Positions 1 to 7,095 of a stretch of 12,711 nucleotides of DNA are shown here, one piece after another (position 1 is the first letter of the stretch; every line of letters starts with the position of its first letter). The notes under the pieces were generated by a model, which worked only from the letters and a program-made list of their open reading frames with translations, was not told the DNA's origin and did not search any database. Origin of the DNA: an uncultured Sutterella sp. Lineage in GTDB: Bacteria > Pseudomonadota > Gammaproteobacteria > Burkholderiales > Burkholderiaceae_F. The DNA lies in NCBI GenBank assembly GCA_905194315.1, contig CAJJRX010000045.1, positions 1 to 12,711 on the forward strand. The letters run 5' to 3'. Position numbers and translations under genes: made by a program.

Positions 1-2
1 AA

Positions 3-55
3 CTGGTTAGGAATTCTCAATCAGATTTTTCTTCCACATATATGCCTCAAGAGCC
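3..55. repeat. Left copy of 53-bp inverted repeat, probable ISL3-like IS end
   Basis: This segment matches the reverse complement of 12659-12711 at 51 of 53 positions; the differences are at 26 and 40. Read outward (right to left) it starts GGCTCTTGAGGCATA. ISL3-family insertion sequences typically have ends starting GGCTCTT and generate short AT-rich target duplications. The match ends sharply at the inner edge (55/56) and runs to the window limit on the outer side, so the repeated element most likely extends outside the window. The next seven bases inward are TAAAAAT, also found next to the right copy. The repeat is seen directly; the family assignment is inference from the tip sequence. 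Confidence 0.75.
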
Positions 56-313
56 TAAAAATACCTAAAAGATTTAACCTTAGCTCAGATTTGCCCTCAT
101 ACTGCTCGGATTGCCTCTGGCAGTGTTAAAATAAAATGACCAAAATAAGTGGTCTTTTCCACGACGAAACTGTAAAATTCGCTCTGAAATATTTTTGAGT
201 CTTTTTTCTGCAGTTTGAGAACCGCGACTTTCCCGCACAGAAAAACTCGCTCCTGAGACAACTGATTTATTTACCGGGCTCTCACACCGCACCCTCAGAG
301 GAGATCTTTTCAA
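56..313. other. AT-rich intergenic region between IS-like end and hicB
   Basis: No credible coding sequence is seen on either strand. The minus-strand open frame reaching into it is antisense to hicB and resembles no family I know. I looked for a HicA toxin gene upstream of hicB; the plus-strand frames are broken by stops and none resembles HicA. The region should hold the hicB promoter, but I could not identify a convincing -35/-10 pair. It contains one weak terminator-like hairpin (138-158). Confidence 0.6.
138..158 (+). terminator. Weak terminator-like hairpin
   Basis: GACCA (138-142), a 7-base loop and TGGTC (150-154) are followed by four T. The stem is only 5 bp and the T run is short, so this is a weak candidate. 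It could stop transcription entering from the element to the left before it reaches hicB. Confidence 0.3.
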
Positions 314-745
314 ATGAAATACCCCTTTTCGATTGACGTCACCAAGGAGGGCAAACTGCGCTGCATCTTTCCTGACATTCCCGAAATGGGCGACATCGTC
401 TTCGAAAATCACGCGGATATTGCCGATCACGGCCATGAAAAGTTCAGCGAAGTGCTCGAGAAGCACTACCGCCGCATGGGCCGGGAGGTTCCCAAACCCA
501 CCCGTGTGCACAAGGACGAGTTCTATCTGTATGTGCACCTCTACCTGCAGGCCAAGATTCTGCTCTGGCACCGGCTGCTTAAAGTGGGCATCAGCGCGAG
601 TGAACTCGCCCGCCGCTACGGCTGCTCCCGCCAGGAGCTCCAGCGCGTGCTCGACTTCTCCCGCTCCACCGGGATTGACAAGATTGAGCAGCTCCTGCTG
701 AGACTCGACAGAATGTTTGATCTGAGCGCCGCCCCGCTGCCCTGA
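314..745 (+). CDS. hicB: HicB-family antitoxin / HTH transcriptional regulator, apparently orphan
   Basis: The 143-residue protein aligns along its length with E. coli-type HicB. The N-terminal HicB fold starts MKYPFSID and contains FPDIPE at about 19-24. The C-terminal part (about 80-140) is a helix-turn-helix domain with ELARRYGCSRQELQRVLDF at about 97-115. HicB proteins neutralise the HicA mRNA interferase and repress their own promoter through the HTH. Here no HicA-like frame lies upstream (the E. coli order is hicA-hicB) or downstream. Possible explanations are loss of the toxin, perhaps with the nearby IS insertion, or recruitment as a lone regulator. The ATG at 314 has AGAGGAG at 297-303. 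Transcription ends at the hairpin at 778-808. The family is clear; an active toxin-antitoxin role is not supported. Confidence 0.85.
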   Translation: MKYPFSIDVTKEGKLRCIFPDIPEMGDIVFENHADIADHGHEKFSEVLEKHYRRMGREVPKPTRVHKDEFYLYVHLYLQAKILLWHRLLKVGISASELARRYGCSRQELQRVLDFSRSTGIDKIEQLLLRLDRMFDLSAAPLP

Positions 746-777
746 GCGCAGCCCGAAACGGCATCAGACCGAAGAGG

Positions 778-808
778 TGTGCGGACCGTGTGTCCGCACA
801 TTTTTTTT
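778..808 (+). terminator. Rho-independent terminator of hicB
   Basis: A perfect 8-bp stem, TGTGCGGA (778-785) with TCCGCACA (793-800), has a 7-base loop and is followed by eight T. It sits 33 bases after the hicB stop. No T run occurs on the other strand, so it appears to work in one direction only. Confidence 0.88.
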
Positions 809-839
809 GCGTGTGTCCGGGCGCACAAGAGGCGGAAAT

Positions 840-878
840 ATTTCTGCAGAAATTTCTCTTCTGTAAAGCGTTACAGAA
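840..878. repeat. Two palindromes downstream of convergent hicB and crp-like genes
   Basis: A perfect 14-bp palindrome (ATTTCTGCAGAAAT, 840-853) is followed by an 8-bp inverted repeat, TTCTGTAA (859-866) and TTACAGAA (871-878), around AGCG. Neither has a T run on either strand, so they are poor terminators. The second has the size and symmetry of a dimeric regulator site but matches neither the CRP (TGTGA-N6-TCACA) nor the FNR (TTGAT-N4-ATCAA) consensus. It may instead form a stem at the 3' end of the crp-like mRNA. Confidence 0.45.
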
Positions 879-920
879 AAACGCGAAAACAGGAAATAAG
901 GCGCAATAAAAATGGTCCGC

Positions 921-1673
921 TCAGATCGGCGGAAGCGGTGCGACGGGACTCGCCACCGCGGCGGCAACCGTATCAAGCGGCACCGGACTTTCGCTCTGCC
1001 AGTCGTAGACATCGGAGAAGAGTTCCGCGTTGAGCTCCCAGTCAAGGCCCGCCTTTCGCGCCAGCCCCTCCTGACGCCAGGTGTTGAGCTGGCGTGAGAC
1101 GTTTGAACGCGTCAGATTCACCACCAGTCCCATCACCTCGGCCGTGAGCCGGTACGGCACTCGGTGCCACTGGCCGCGGGCGGGCGTGTCAGCGCAGAGC
1201 AGCTTGAGCAGAATCTTGAGGCGCACCTCGGGCGGGAGCGTGAAATTGGCCACCATGCCTTCCACAGTGGATTCATGCTTTTGCACCGCCTGACGGTAGA
1301 ACCGCTCGGCGAGCTCGGGGTTGGAGAAGATGTACTGCCGGAAGAAACTCGCGGGACAGATCCGGGCGCGCACCACCGGCGTGAGCACCCGGGTCTCGAT
1401 ATTGCAGCGCCGGCCGGTCGAGACCGACAGATCCGCCACGGTGCGCTGGGGCGGGAGCAGCGACATGATGCGGGCCCGCCCGAAGACGGCCCCGCCGATA
1501 AAGTACCCGCACACGCCCTCTTCGACCATGTAGAAGTGATGCAGCTCGCCGGGCATCTTGAGCACATCGCCTGCGCGCAGCTCGAGCAGCTCGCTGTGAG
1601 CACGGATAAGCTCCGCGATTCTGTCGTCAATTCTGGGCTCGACATAGGGAAAGGCGGTAAAAATCTGGCGCAT
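921..1673 (-). CDS. Crp/Fnr-family transcriptional regulator
   Basis: The 250-residue protein has the Crp/Fnr layout: an N-terminal cyclic-nucleotide-binding-type beta-roll (about 15-115), a dimer helix (about 117-145) and a C-terminal winged HTH (about 172-210) with TRSNVSRQLNTWRQEGL at about 188-204. The four cysteines (55, 90, 106, 160) do not form the N-terminal cluster of FNR, and I do not see the usual cAMP-contact motif, so the effector cannot be named. The tail after about residue 225 is rich in Pro, Ala and Val and lies beyond the conserved domain. The ATG at 1673 has a weak GGGA-like ribosome site. Its own promoter is at 1707-1735. It lies 103 bp downstream of pepT on the same strand; pepT is FNR-controlled in Salmonella, so control of pepT or of anaerobic metabolism is plausible but inferred. 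Confidence 0.85.
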   Translation of the reverse strand: MRQIFTAFPYVEPRIDDRIAELIRAHSELLELRAGDVLKMPGELHHFYMVEEGVCGYFIGGAVFGRARIMSLLPPQRTVADLSVSTGRRCNIETRVLTPVVRARICPASFFRQYIFSNPELAERFYRQAVQKHESTVEGMVANFTLPPEVRLKILLKLLCADTPARGQWHRVPYRLTAEVMGLVVNLTRSNVSRQLNTWRQEGLARKAGLDWELNAELFSDVYDWQSESPVPLDTVAAAVASPVAPLPPI

Positions 1674-1706
1674 GGTATCCGGTCCCGGCGTGGTGAAGGT
1701 GAGATT

Positions 1707-1735
1707 ATTCTACGAGAGCTCTGCGCGACTGTCCA
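1707..1735 (-). promoter_or_regulatory. Sigma70-type promoter of the crp/fnr-like gene
   Basis: On the minus strand, TGGACA (-35, 1730-1735) and TAGAAT (-10, 1707-1712) are separated by exactly 17 bases. Each hexamer matches the consensus at 5 of 6 positions. Transcription would start near 1700 and leave a leader of about 26 bases before the ATG. The regulator can therefore be expressed independently of pepT. Confidence 0.72.
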
Positions 1736-1776
1736 CTCTCTGCAGAGCGCGCCGGGCGTGCGTCCGGCCGCTGCAC

Positions 1777-3045
1777 TCAGCCTTCGGCGAGTGTGCGCAC
1801 ACGGGCCGAGCGCGAGACGATCTCAAGGGCGACCTCGTAGGCCTTCAGAAAGGCGCCAACAGGCAGGCACTCAAAGGGACCGTGGAAATTAAAGCCCCCG
1901 GTAAACAGATTCGGGCACGGCAGCCCCAGCATGGTGAGTCTTGCGCCGTCGGTGCCGCCGCGGATCGGCCGCTCGATAACGCTCACCCCGACGCTCTCCA
2001 TCGCAGAGCGTGCCAGACGCAGCACCGCAGGCGTTTCACGCAGCTTCTCGGCCATGTTGTAGTACTGATCCTTCACGCGAACCATCACCCTGCCCCTGCC
2101 GTCGCGGTTAAAGTCCTCGGCGCGCGCCACAAAGCGGGATTTCCGGACCTCAAAGGCATCACGGTCATGGTCACGGATCAGCACAATGGCGCTCGCCTGC
2201 TCGACGCCGCCCTCGATGCGGATGAGGTGATAGAACCCCTCATAGCCCTCGGTTTTTTCGGGTGTCTCGTCGCGCGGCAGGCTGCGGATGAAGTCGTTGA
2301 GAAGAAGTGCCGCATTGACCATCCGCCCCTTGGCCGAGCCCGGATGCACGGACTGCCCCTGAAAGGTGACCTTGGCAATGGCGGCGTTGAAGTTTTCGCT
2401 CGAGAGCTCCCCGAGCTCACCCCCGTCAATCGTGTAGGCATACTCGGCACCGAAGGCTTTGACATCGAAGTAGTCCACGCCGCGCGAAATCTCCTCGTCC
2501 GGGGTGAAAGCCACACACAGTCGCGCGTGCGGCAGATGCGGATTTTTCACAAACGTCTCCATCACACTCATGGCGATGGCCACCCCCGCCTTGTCGTCCG
2601 CGCCGAGCAGCGTTCTGCCGTCCGTGACGATAATCTCTTCGCCCAGATAGCGGATAAGCTCCGGAAACACCCGGGGACTGAGCACGACCTCATGCTCGGC
2701 ATCGAGCACAATGTCACCGCCCTGATAGCGCGTGATACGCCAGTTGACCGGACCTCCGTCAGCCTCGGGCGAGGTGTCCATGTGGGCAATCAGGCCGATT
2801 GCGGGCGCACTCTCCGCGCCGGGGCTCGCCGGCAGCGAGGCCATGACGATTCCCTCGGGCGTGAGCCTGACATCCTCAACCCCCATCTCCCGGAGCTCCC
2901 CGACAAGTGCACGGGCAAATACGAGCTGCCCTTCGCTCGAAGGGCGCGTCTCTGAAGTGCTGTCGGAAGTGGTCACAATCTGGGTGTAGCCCAGAAAGCG
3001 CTGCACCGGTTTGGGTAAGGCTGAAATGTCTGAGTTTCTGTCCAC
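1777..3045 (-). CDS. pepT: Peptidase T (tripeptide aminopeptidase, M20B)
   Basis: The 422-residue protein has the usual PepT length and the full di-zinc M20 set: HMDTSPE (H88, D90), GADDKAG with bridging D150, DEEISRG (catalytic and metal E184/E185), DGGELGE (D207) and NFHGPFE (H388). GGTDGARL at 363-370 is the conserved PepT substrate-side motif. PepT removes the N-terminal residue from tripeptides in the cytoplasm and acts late in peptide breakdown. The start is GTG at 3045, supported by GGAG eight bases upstream; no ATG fits as well. It lies upstream of the crp/fnr-like gene on the same strand and could be partly co-transcribed with it. I found no convincing promoter in 3046-3197. It need not belong to the lysR-dcuC cluster, though both deal with amide or peptide nitrogen. 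Confidence 0.95.
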   Translation of the reverse strand: MDRNSDISALPKPVQRFLGYTQIVTTSDSTSETRPSSEGQLVFARALVGELREMGVEDVRLTPEGIVMASLPASPGAESAPAIGLIAHMDTSPEADGGPVNWRITRYQGGDIVLDAEHEVVLSPRVFPELIRYLGEEIIVTDGRTLLGADDKAGVAIAMSVMETFVKNPHLPHARLCVAFTPDEEISRGVDYFDVKAFGAEYAYTIDGGELGELSSENFNAAIAKVTFQGQSVHPGSAKGRMVNAALLLNDFIRSLPRDETPEKTEGYEGFYHLIRIEGGVEQASAIVLIRDHDRDAFEVRKSRFVARAEDFNRDGRGRVMVRVKDQYYNMAEKLRETPAVLRLARSAMESVGVSVIERPIRGGTDGARLTMLGLPCPNLFTGGFNFHGPFECLPVGAFLKAYEVALEIVSRSARVRTLAEG

Positions 3046-3167
3046 GCTAGGCTCTCCGCAAATGCGTCTGTGGCGCCCGCCGCCTCTGCAGCGGCGCCTC
3101 TAAACAAAACTGCGCTCATTGTGCGCCTTCTGCCGTCTGAATGCTATTGGGTGAACTGATTAGCCTG

Positions 3168-3182
3168 TGTGAGCATATGTGA
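3168..3182. repeat. TGTGA direct repeat between lysR and pepT
   Basis: TGTGA occurs at 3168-3172 and again at 3178-3182, one helical turn apart and in the same orientation. TGTGA is a half-site for CRP-like proteins, but here the second half is not inverted, so a standard CRP site is absent. It lies just past the lysR stop, about 125 bp upstream of the pepT start. Confidence 0.25.
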
Positions 3183-3197
3183 AAGAGCCGGCTCGGA

Positions 3198-4154
3198 TCA
3201 GGTGTAAAACTGGGGATATTTTGCCTTCAGATTCTGCATGAAAAGGTATTCCCTCTCGGCGATCCACTCGACAAAGACCTTCACTCTGCGCTTCTCGTAC
3301 GCCTCCTCGCGCGCAAACACATAGCACGGAGCCGACCTGCGGCGCCAGCCCTGCATCACCGGCACAAGATGCCCGTTATCAATCTCCTCGCGGCAGTGAA
3401 AAAGCGACAGATCAGGGACGATGCCGGCGCCAAGCATCACAGCGGTCTTGGCTGAAATCAGATTGTGCACCGTGAGCGTGTTTTTCCACCTGAGCATCAC
3501 CTCGCGGCTGCCGTTGCTCAGCGTTTTGGTGGCTGTTCTCGAGAGACTGTTAATCAGAATGCCCGTGTGCCTCTCACAATCCTCTGGCGTAACCGGTGCA
3601 CCGTACTTTTTCAGGTACAGGGGTGAAGCGCACGGAATAAAGGGCATATCCCCGCTGTAGCGCAGAATGCAGCCCGGCATCTGGTCCTTCTCTCCGTAGC
3701 CGATCGCCACGTCACAGAGTCGTCCGTCTTCGGTCAGAAAACCTTCGGGGAGTGTGCCCGAGAGTTCGTGAAGTTCAAACTGGATATCGGGATAGATCTT
3801 CTGAAACTCAATGAGCGCAGGCGTGATTTCCGCCGGACCGATACCCGCGTGCGAGGTCACGCGGATAAGCCCTGCCATATTGTTGCGGTCCCCCCGCAGA
3901 TCCTTGAGCATCGCCTCATGCATGGCAAGCACAAGCAGAATTTTCTCATGCGCCTGCCGCCCGAAATCCGTCAGTTCAATGCGTCTGGAGCTGCGGCTAA
4001 AGAGCGAGGCGCCGAGACGGTCCTCGAGGTCGCGCACAAAACGGCTTGCCTTGCTCGGTTCAATATCGAGTTTTTCACAGGCGGCGTTAAGACCGCCGGC
4101 ATTCACGATCTCACAGAAAATACGCCAGGCGCTAAGGTCATCAATGCGGTCCAT
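3198..4154 (-). CDS. LysR-type transcriptional regulator
   Basis: From the ATG at 4154 the protein has 318 residues. The N-terminal winged HTH (about 5-65) includes GGLNAACEKLDIEPSKASRF and RIELTDFG, and is followed by a two-lobe ligand-binding domain (about 90-300). An in-frame TTG at 4187 would add 11 residues, but it has no ribosome site and family members start close to the HTH, so 4154 is chosen; its own Shine-Dalgarno is also weak. The gene is divergent from the dcuC-type cluster across 242 bp, the classical arrangement for a LysR protein that controls its neighbours in response to the pathway substrate and represses itself. A T-N11-A palindrome in the gap overlaps its own promoter. The inducer is unknown. 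Confidence is high for the family and moderate for control of the cluster. Confidence 0.9.
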   Translation of the reverse strand: MDRIDDLSAWRIFCEIVNAGGLNAACEKLDIEPSKASRFVRDLEDRLGASLFSRSSRRIELTDFGRQAHEKILLVLAMHEAMLKDLRGDRNNMAGLIRVTSHAGIGPAEITPALIEFQKIYPDIQFELHELSGTLPEGFLTEDGRLCDVAIGYGEKDQMPGCILRYSGDMPFIPCASPLYLKKYGAPVTPEDCERHTGILINSLSRTATKTLSNGSREVMLRWKNTLTVHNLISAKTAVMLGAGIVPDLSLFHCREEIDNGHLVPVMQGWRRRSAPCYVFAREEAYEKRRVKVFVEWIAEREYLFMQNLKAKYPQFYT

Positions 4155-4197
4155 ACTGCTATAGGGATTAACCCTTAATAATTTCAATATTTAAAAC

Positions 4198-4203
4198 ATT
4201 GTA
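4198..4203 (-). promoter_or_regulatory. Candidate -10 box of lysR
   Basis: TACAAT on the minus strand matches TATAAT at 5 of 6 positions and leaves a leader of about 37 bases before the lysR ATG. No good -35 lies 17 bases upstream (TTAGGT). The LysR-type palindrome sits exactly in the spacer, so a bound regulator would block this promoter. Confidence 0.45.
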
Positions 4204-4219
4204 TTGCGAAAATCGCAAT
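4203..4219. promoter_or_regulatory. Probable LysR-family operator (T-N11-A palindrome)
   Basis: ATTGCGA AAA TCGCAAT is a perfect 7-bp inverted repeat around three A. T at 4205 and A at 4217 are separated by 11 bases, the T-N11-A pattern typical of LysR-type recognition sites. It lies 49 bp upstream of the lysR ATG and about 178 bp upstream of the dcuC-type ATG, inside the divergent promoter region, and is the best candidate site for the adjacent regulator. Confidence 0.7.
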
Positions 4220-4310
4220 TACCTAATCCTTATGACTAAAGCAATAAGCCTTTAAGTTATCAGAAATATACCTCATCTGTTCTATAAATGACAATAGAGC
4301 GTTATGAATA

Positions 4311-4344
4311 TTGACTTTATTTTTAACAGAAGCATGGTGATAAT
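4311..4344 (+). promoter_or_regulatory. Candidate promoter of the dcuC-type cluster (weak)
   Basis: TTGACT (4311-4316) is a good -35, but the best downstream -10, GATAAT (4339-4344), is 22 bases away. At 17 bases the sequence is ATGGTG, a poor -10. A second possible -10, TATAAA, is at 4283-4288 without a -35. Poor spacing would fit a promoter that depends on the LysR activator, but the exact start is uncertain. Confidence 0.3.
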
Positions 4345-4396
4345 TCTCCTCACCGACAGACATAGGACGAAAGTCGGACTCAAAGGAGATAGTTAA

Positions 4397-5668
4397 ATGA
4401 CTTGGCAGATTTGGTTTGCTGTCGCAGTGATACTGCTGACAGTGTACGGGTTGATCAAACGCTACGAGACGCGTTTGCTTCTGTTGATCGCCGGCTTTGC
4501 AATGTGCATTGCTGCCGGTGATCCGTTTAAAGGTTTTCAGGCCTTTATCAAAGGAATGACCAACGTCACACTTGTGCCGCCCATCTGTGCGGCCATGGGC
4601 TTTGCGGCGGTCGTCACGACCTCGCGCTGTGACGAGCATCTTGTGGCCGCTGTGGCAAAACCGGTGAAGGCACTCGGCGGCTGGCTCATCCCCATTGTCA
4701 CCATTCTCACCTTCCTCATCAACATTGCCATCATGTCAGCAGCCGGTACTGCTGCCACGGCAGGCGCAACGTTCATCCCGCTTCTCAAGCGCGCCGGTAT
4801 CCGTCCGGCGGCAGCCGCAGCCTCTGTCGGCGGCGGCACCATGTGCGGTCTGCTCCTCAATCCGGGCTGTGCCCATGACATCTACGTGGCCAAAATGGCC
4901 AAGATGGACCTGATCGGCTTTATCGCCTGGGCAGCTCCCTACATCGTTGGGCTTGTGCTTCTTGCAACCGCCATCAATGCTGCCATCAGTCTTTTCGGCT
5001 ACAAGGACCACAAGATGTCCGAGGCCGAACGTGCCGCGATGAAAATCGAGGACGCGGCCGAGATTTCCGTCAACTACCTCAAAGCCATCGCGCCGCTTGT
5101 GCCGCTGGCCATTCTGGTTGTGAGCACGATCTGGTTCCCGAAGTCCGGCATGGATGTGGTGGCTGCAATGCTTATCGGTATGGTGGTGATCGGCGTTGTC
5201 ACGCTCGCGAACCCCGGTGAGCTCTCCAAATCGTTTTTCAAAGGCATGGGACAGGGTTATGCTCAGGTGATCGGTCTGATTGTGGCTGCGGGTGTGTTCA
5301 CCGCCGGCCTTCAGGTTACCGGTGCCGTCTCCTCCTTTATCGAGCTGCTGAAATCCTCCAACGACGTCGCCCGCTGGGGTGCAGGTCTCGGCCCGTTCTT
5401 CATGGCGCTGGGCACAGGCTCGGGTGAAGCGGCAATCTGGGCGTTCAATCAGGCCGTCACACCGCTTGCCTCGGACTTCGGTATGCAGTCTCACTCGCTC
5501 GGTCTGCTCGCTATTCTGGCGGGTCAGTTCGGCAGAACAGCCAGCCCGCTCGCCGGTGCCATCATTATCGTGGCCGGTATGGCCGGTGCTGATCCGGTGA
5601 GCGTTTCCAAGCGCCTCCTCCCCGGTATGTTCATCGCCGCGGTTGCCGCTGCGCTCCTCGTGGTCTAA
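4397..5668 (+). CDS. DcuC-family anaerobic C4-dicarboxylate transporter
   Basis: The 423-residue protein is almost entirely hydrophobic, with about ten to twelve membrane segments. It shares blocks with E. coli DcuC: a GFAA...DEHLVAAVAKPVKALGG region (about 68-95), a central GMGQGYAQVIGLIVAAGVFTAGL block, and near the C-terminus LGTGSGEAAIWAFNQAVTPLA and GQFGRTASPLAGAIIIVAGMA. DcuC proteins sit in the inner membrane and exchange or export fumarate and succinate during anaerobic growth; some family members carry other dicarboxylates or amino acids. AAAGGAG (4382-4388) precedes the ATG. It is first in the cluster, and only 12 bases separate it from the amidohydrolase gene, so the two are co-transcribed. 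The company of a fumarate-forming type of lyase supports a role in fumarate/succinate exchange, though uptake of the pathway substrate is also possible. Confidence 0.85.
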   Translation: MTWQIWFAVAVILLTVYGLIKRYETRLLLLIAGFAMCIAAGDPFKGFQAFIKGMTNVTLVPPICAAMGFAAVVTTSRCDEHLVAAVAKPVKALGGWLIPIVTILTFLINIAIMSAAGTAATAGATFIPLLKRAGIRPAAAAASVGGGTMCGLLLNPGCAHDIYVAKMAKMDLIGFIAWAAPYIVGLVLLATAINAAISLFGYKDHKMSEAERAAMKIEDAAEISVNYLKAIAPLVPLAILVVSTIWFPKSGMDVVAAMLIGMVVIGVVTLANPGELSKSFFKGMGQGYAQVIGLIVAAGVFTAGLQVTGAVSSFIELLKSSNDVARWGAGLGPFFMALGTGSGEAAIWAFNQAVTPLASDFGMQSHSLGLLAILAGQFGRTASPLAGAIIIVAGMAGADPVSVSKRLLPGMFIAAVAAALLVV

Positions 5669-5680
5669 AGGAGAGCCGTG

Positions 5681-7084
5681 ATGTTCGATCTGATTATCAG
5701 AGGCGCAACCGTCACGGATCCGCTCAGCGGTCTGAACGCCGTATCCGACATCGCTGTCGACGGCAACCAGATCGTTGAGCTTGCGCCGGAAATCTCCGGG
5801 AAAGCACTCCGGGAGATTTGCGCGCAGGGGCTTGTCGCCCAGCCGGGCATTATTGACACGCATCTGCATCTGGCGCCGCATCCGCTCAGCAGCGCCATGG
5901 TTGCGCAGGCCGGTGTCTGCACCTGCATTGAAATGGCCGGCACGCCTGAAAAGGTTTTCGCCGACCTCCACCGGCACAGTGCAGGGATTAATGTTGCTGT
6001 TCTCAATGCGTTTATACCCGGCGGGAACATCCGCAGCAATGATCCGGACATGGCGGAAATCGAGTCTTTCATCGCCGCCTCGCTCGAGGCGGGCGCGCTC
6101 GGTGTAAAGATTCTGGGCGGGCACTTCCCGCTCACCCCGGAGGCTTCGGCCCGCGTGATTGAAGCCGCTCACAAACATAATGTGTATGTGGCCTGGCACG
6201 CCGGCAGCACCCGATTCGGTTCGAATCTGGAAGGCTGCCGGGAGAGTTTTGAACTCGCCCAGGGCAGACCGTTTCACCTCGCGCACGTCAACGCCTACTG
6301 CCGTGGCCGCATCATGAATGAAATCGACGAATGCCGTGAGGTGGCCTCGCTCCTTGAAGCACACCCTGAAGTTGTCACTGAGAGCTACCTCTCTGCACGC
6401 AACGGCTGCTCTCTCGCGCTCGATGATCAAGGCCGTCCGCGCTCCAAGATCGTCAGTGCACAGCTCGCTCATTTCGGTTTTACCCAGGATCGCGAAGGCA
6501 TCATCAGCGCGATTAAGGCTCAGGTTCTCGCCGTGATCACCGAAACGGAAAACGGCCTCGGACTGGTCACGGGCGAGCGGGGTGTGGCTCTTTTTGAAGC
6601 CGGTCTGGTGAGCGACGGCTCCTTTGACCGGGTCAATCCGCTGCTCTCACGCGTTTTCTTCGCTTGCGCCAGACGGCGTGACGGCACATTCCTTGTGGAT
6701 GCCATCAGCACAGACGGCGGGGCCATTCCGAGAAACGTCATTGTTGAACTCGGCACGGAGCTGATTGATTTTGCAGCACTCACACGGCTTGAATTTGCGG
6801 CGAAAACCTCGCTGCTGCCGGCAAGAATGCTCAATCTGACAAGCAAGGGAGCGCTGCAGCCCGGGTTTGATGCCGATATCACGATTTACGATCCCGTCAC
6901 TCACAGAACGGTCCACACGCTTTGCGACGGCCGTCTGATTTATTCGGCGGGCAGACTCAATCCCTCGAGATCAACTGTTCTTACCACACTCAGCGGCATG
7001 CAGAGCGTGCACAACAGCCATCTCTGGGCATGTCCCATCCGCGGCGGTGTTGCAAAGCCTGACCGCCGTCTGACCCCTCAATAA
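5681..7084 (+). CDS. Metal-dependent amidohydrolase (dihydroorotase/hydantoinase/D-aminoacylase-like)
   Basis: From the ATG at 5681 the protein has 467 residues; a GTG three bases earlier is in frame but too close to AAAGGAGA at 5667-5674. It has the amidohydrolase-superfamily plan: N-terminal beta segment (FDLIIRGATVTD, about 2-13), H61-x-H63 in DTHLHL, K143 in GVKILGGH (position of the carboxylated metal-bridging lysine), H173 in AWHAGS, H202 in HLAHVNAY, D345 in STDGG, and a C-terminal return to the beta domain with GFDADITIYDP. All ligands for a binuclear metal site appear present. Such enzymes open cyclic amides or imides or remove acyl groups from amino acids, in the cytoplasm (no signal peptide). 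Substrate unknown; with an aspartate-type lyase downstream, a ring-opening or deacylating step giving an N-substituted aspartate is attractive but inferred. Confidence 0.85.
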   Translation: MFDLIIRGATVTDPLSGLNAVSDIAVDGNQIVELAPEISGKALREICAQGLVAQPGIIDTHLHLAPHPLSSAMVAQAGVCTCIEMAGTPEKVFADLHRHSAGINVAVLNAFIPGGNIRSNDPDMAEIESFIAASLEAGALGVKILGGHFPLTPEASARVIEAAHKHNVYVAWHAGSTRFGSNLEGCRESFELAQGRPFHLAHVNAYCRGRIMNEIDECREVASLLEAHPEVVTESYLSARNGCSLALDDQGRPRSKIVSAQLAHFGFTQDREGIISAIKAQVLAVITETENGLGLVTGERGVALFEAGLVSDGSFDRVNPLLSRVFFACARRRDGTFLVDAISTDGGAIPRNVIVELGTELIDFAALTRLEFAAKTSLLPARMLNLTSKGALQPGFDADITIYDPVTHRTVHTLCDGRLIYSAGRLNPSRSTVLTTLSGMQSVHNSHLWACPIRGGVAKPDRRLTPQ

Positions 7085-7095
7085 GGAGATTTTCC

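Noticed and set aside
80..571. 163-residue minus-strand open frame over the hicB 5' half
   Set aside because: It overlaps the clear HicB coding sequence and matches no family I know.
1672..2955. 427-residue plus-strand open frame
   Set aside because: It is antisense to pepT, whose complete metal-binding motifs settle the coding strand; the plus-strand translation has no recognisable domain.
3168..3182. CRP operator upstream of pepT
   Set aside because: The two TGTGA elements are in direct rather than inverted orientation, so a standard CRP site is not present; kept only as a low-confidence repeat.
3184..3193. GAGCCGGCTC palindrome after the lysR stop as a terminator
   Set aside because: It is a palindrome with no loop, so it cannot fold into a normal hairpin, and only three T follow on the minus strand.
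4155..4187. Upstream TTG start for lysR adding 11 residues
   Set aside because: There is no ribosome site, and the extra residues precede the usual LysR N-terminus; the ATG at 4154 fits the family better.
4736..6472. 578-residue minus-strand open frame
   Set aside because: It lies antisense to the dcuC-type and amidohydrolase genes, both of which have clear family motifs. Its His/Arg/Gly-rich composition is typical of a shadow frame in GC-rich DNA, and I recognise no domain.
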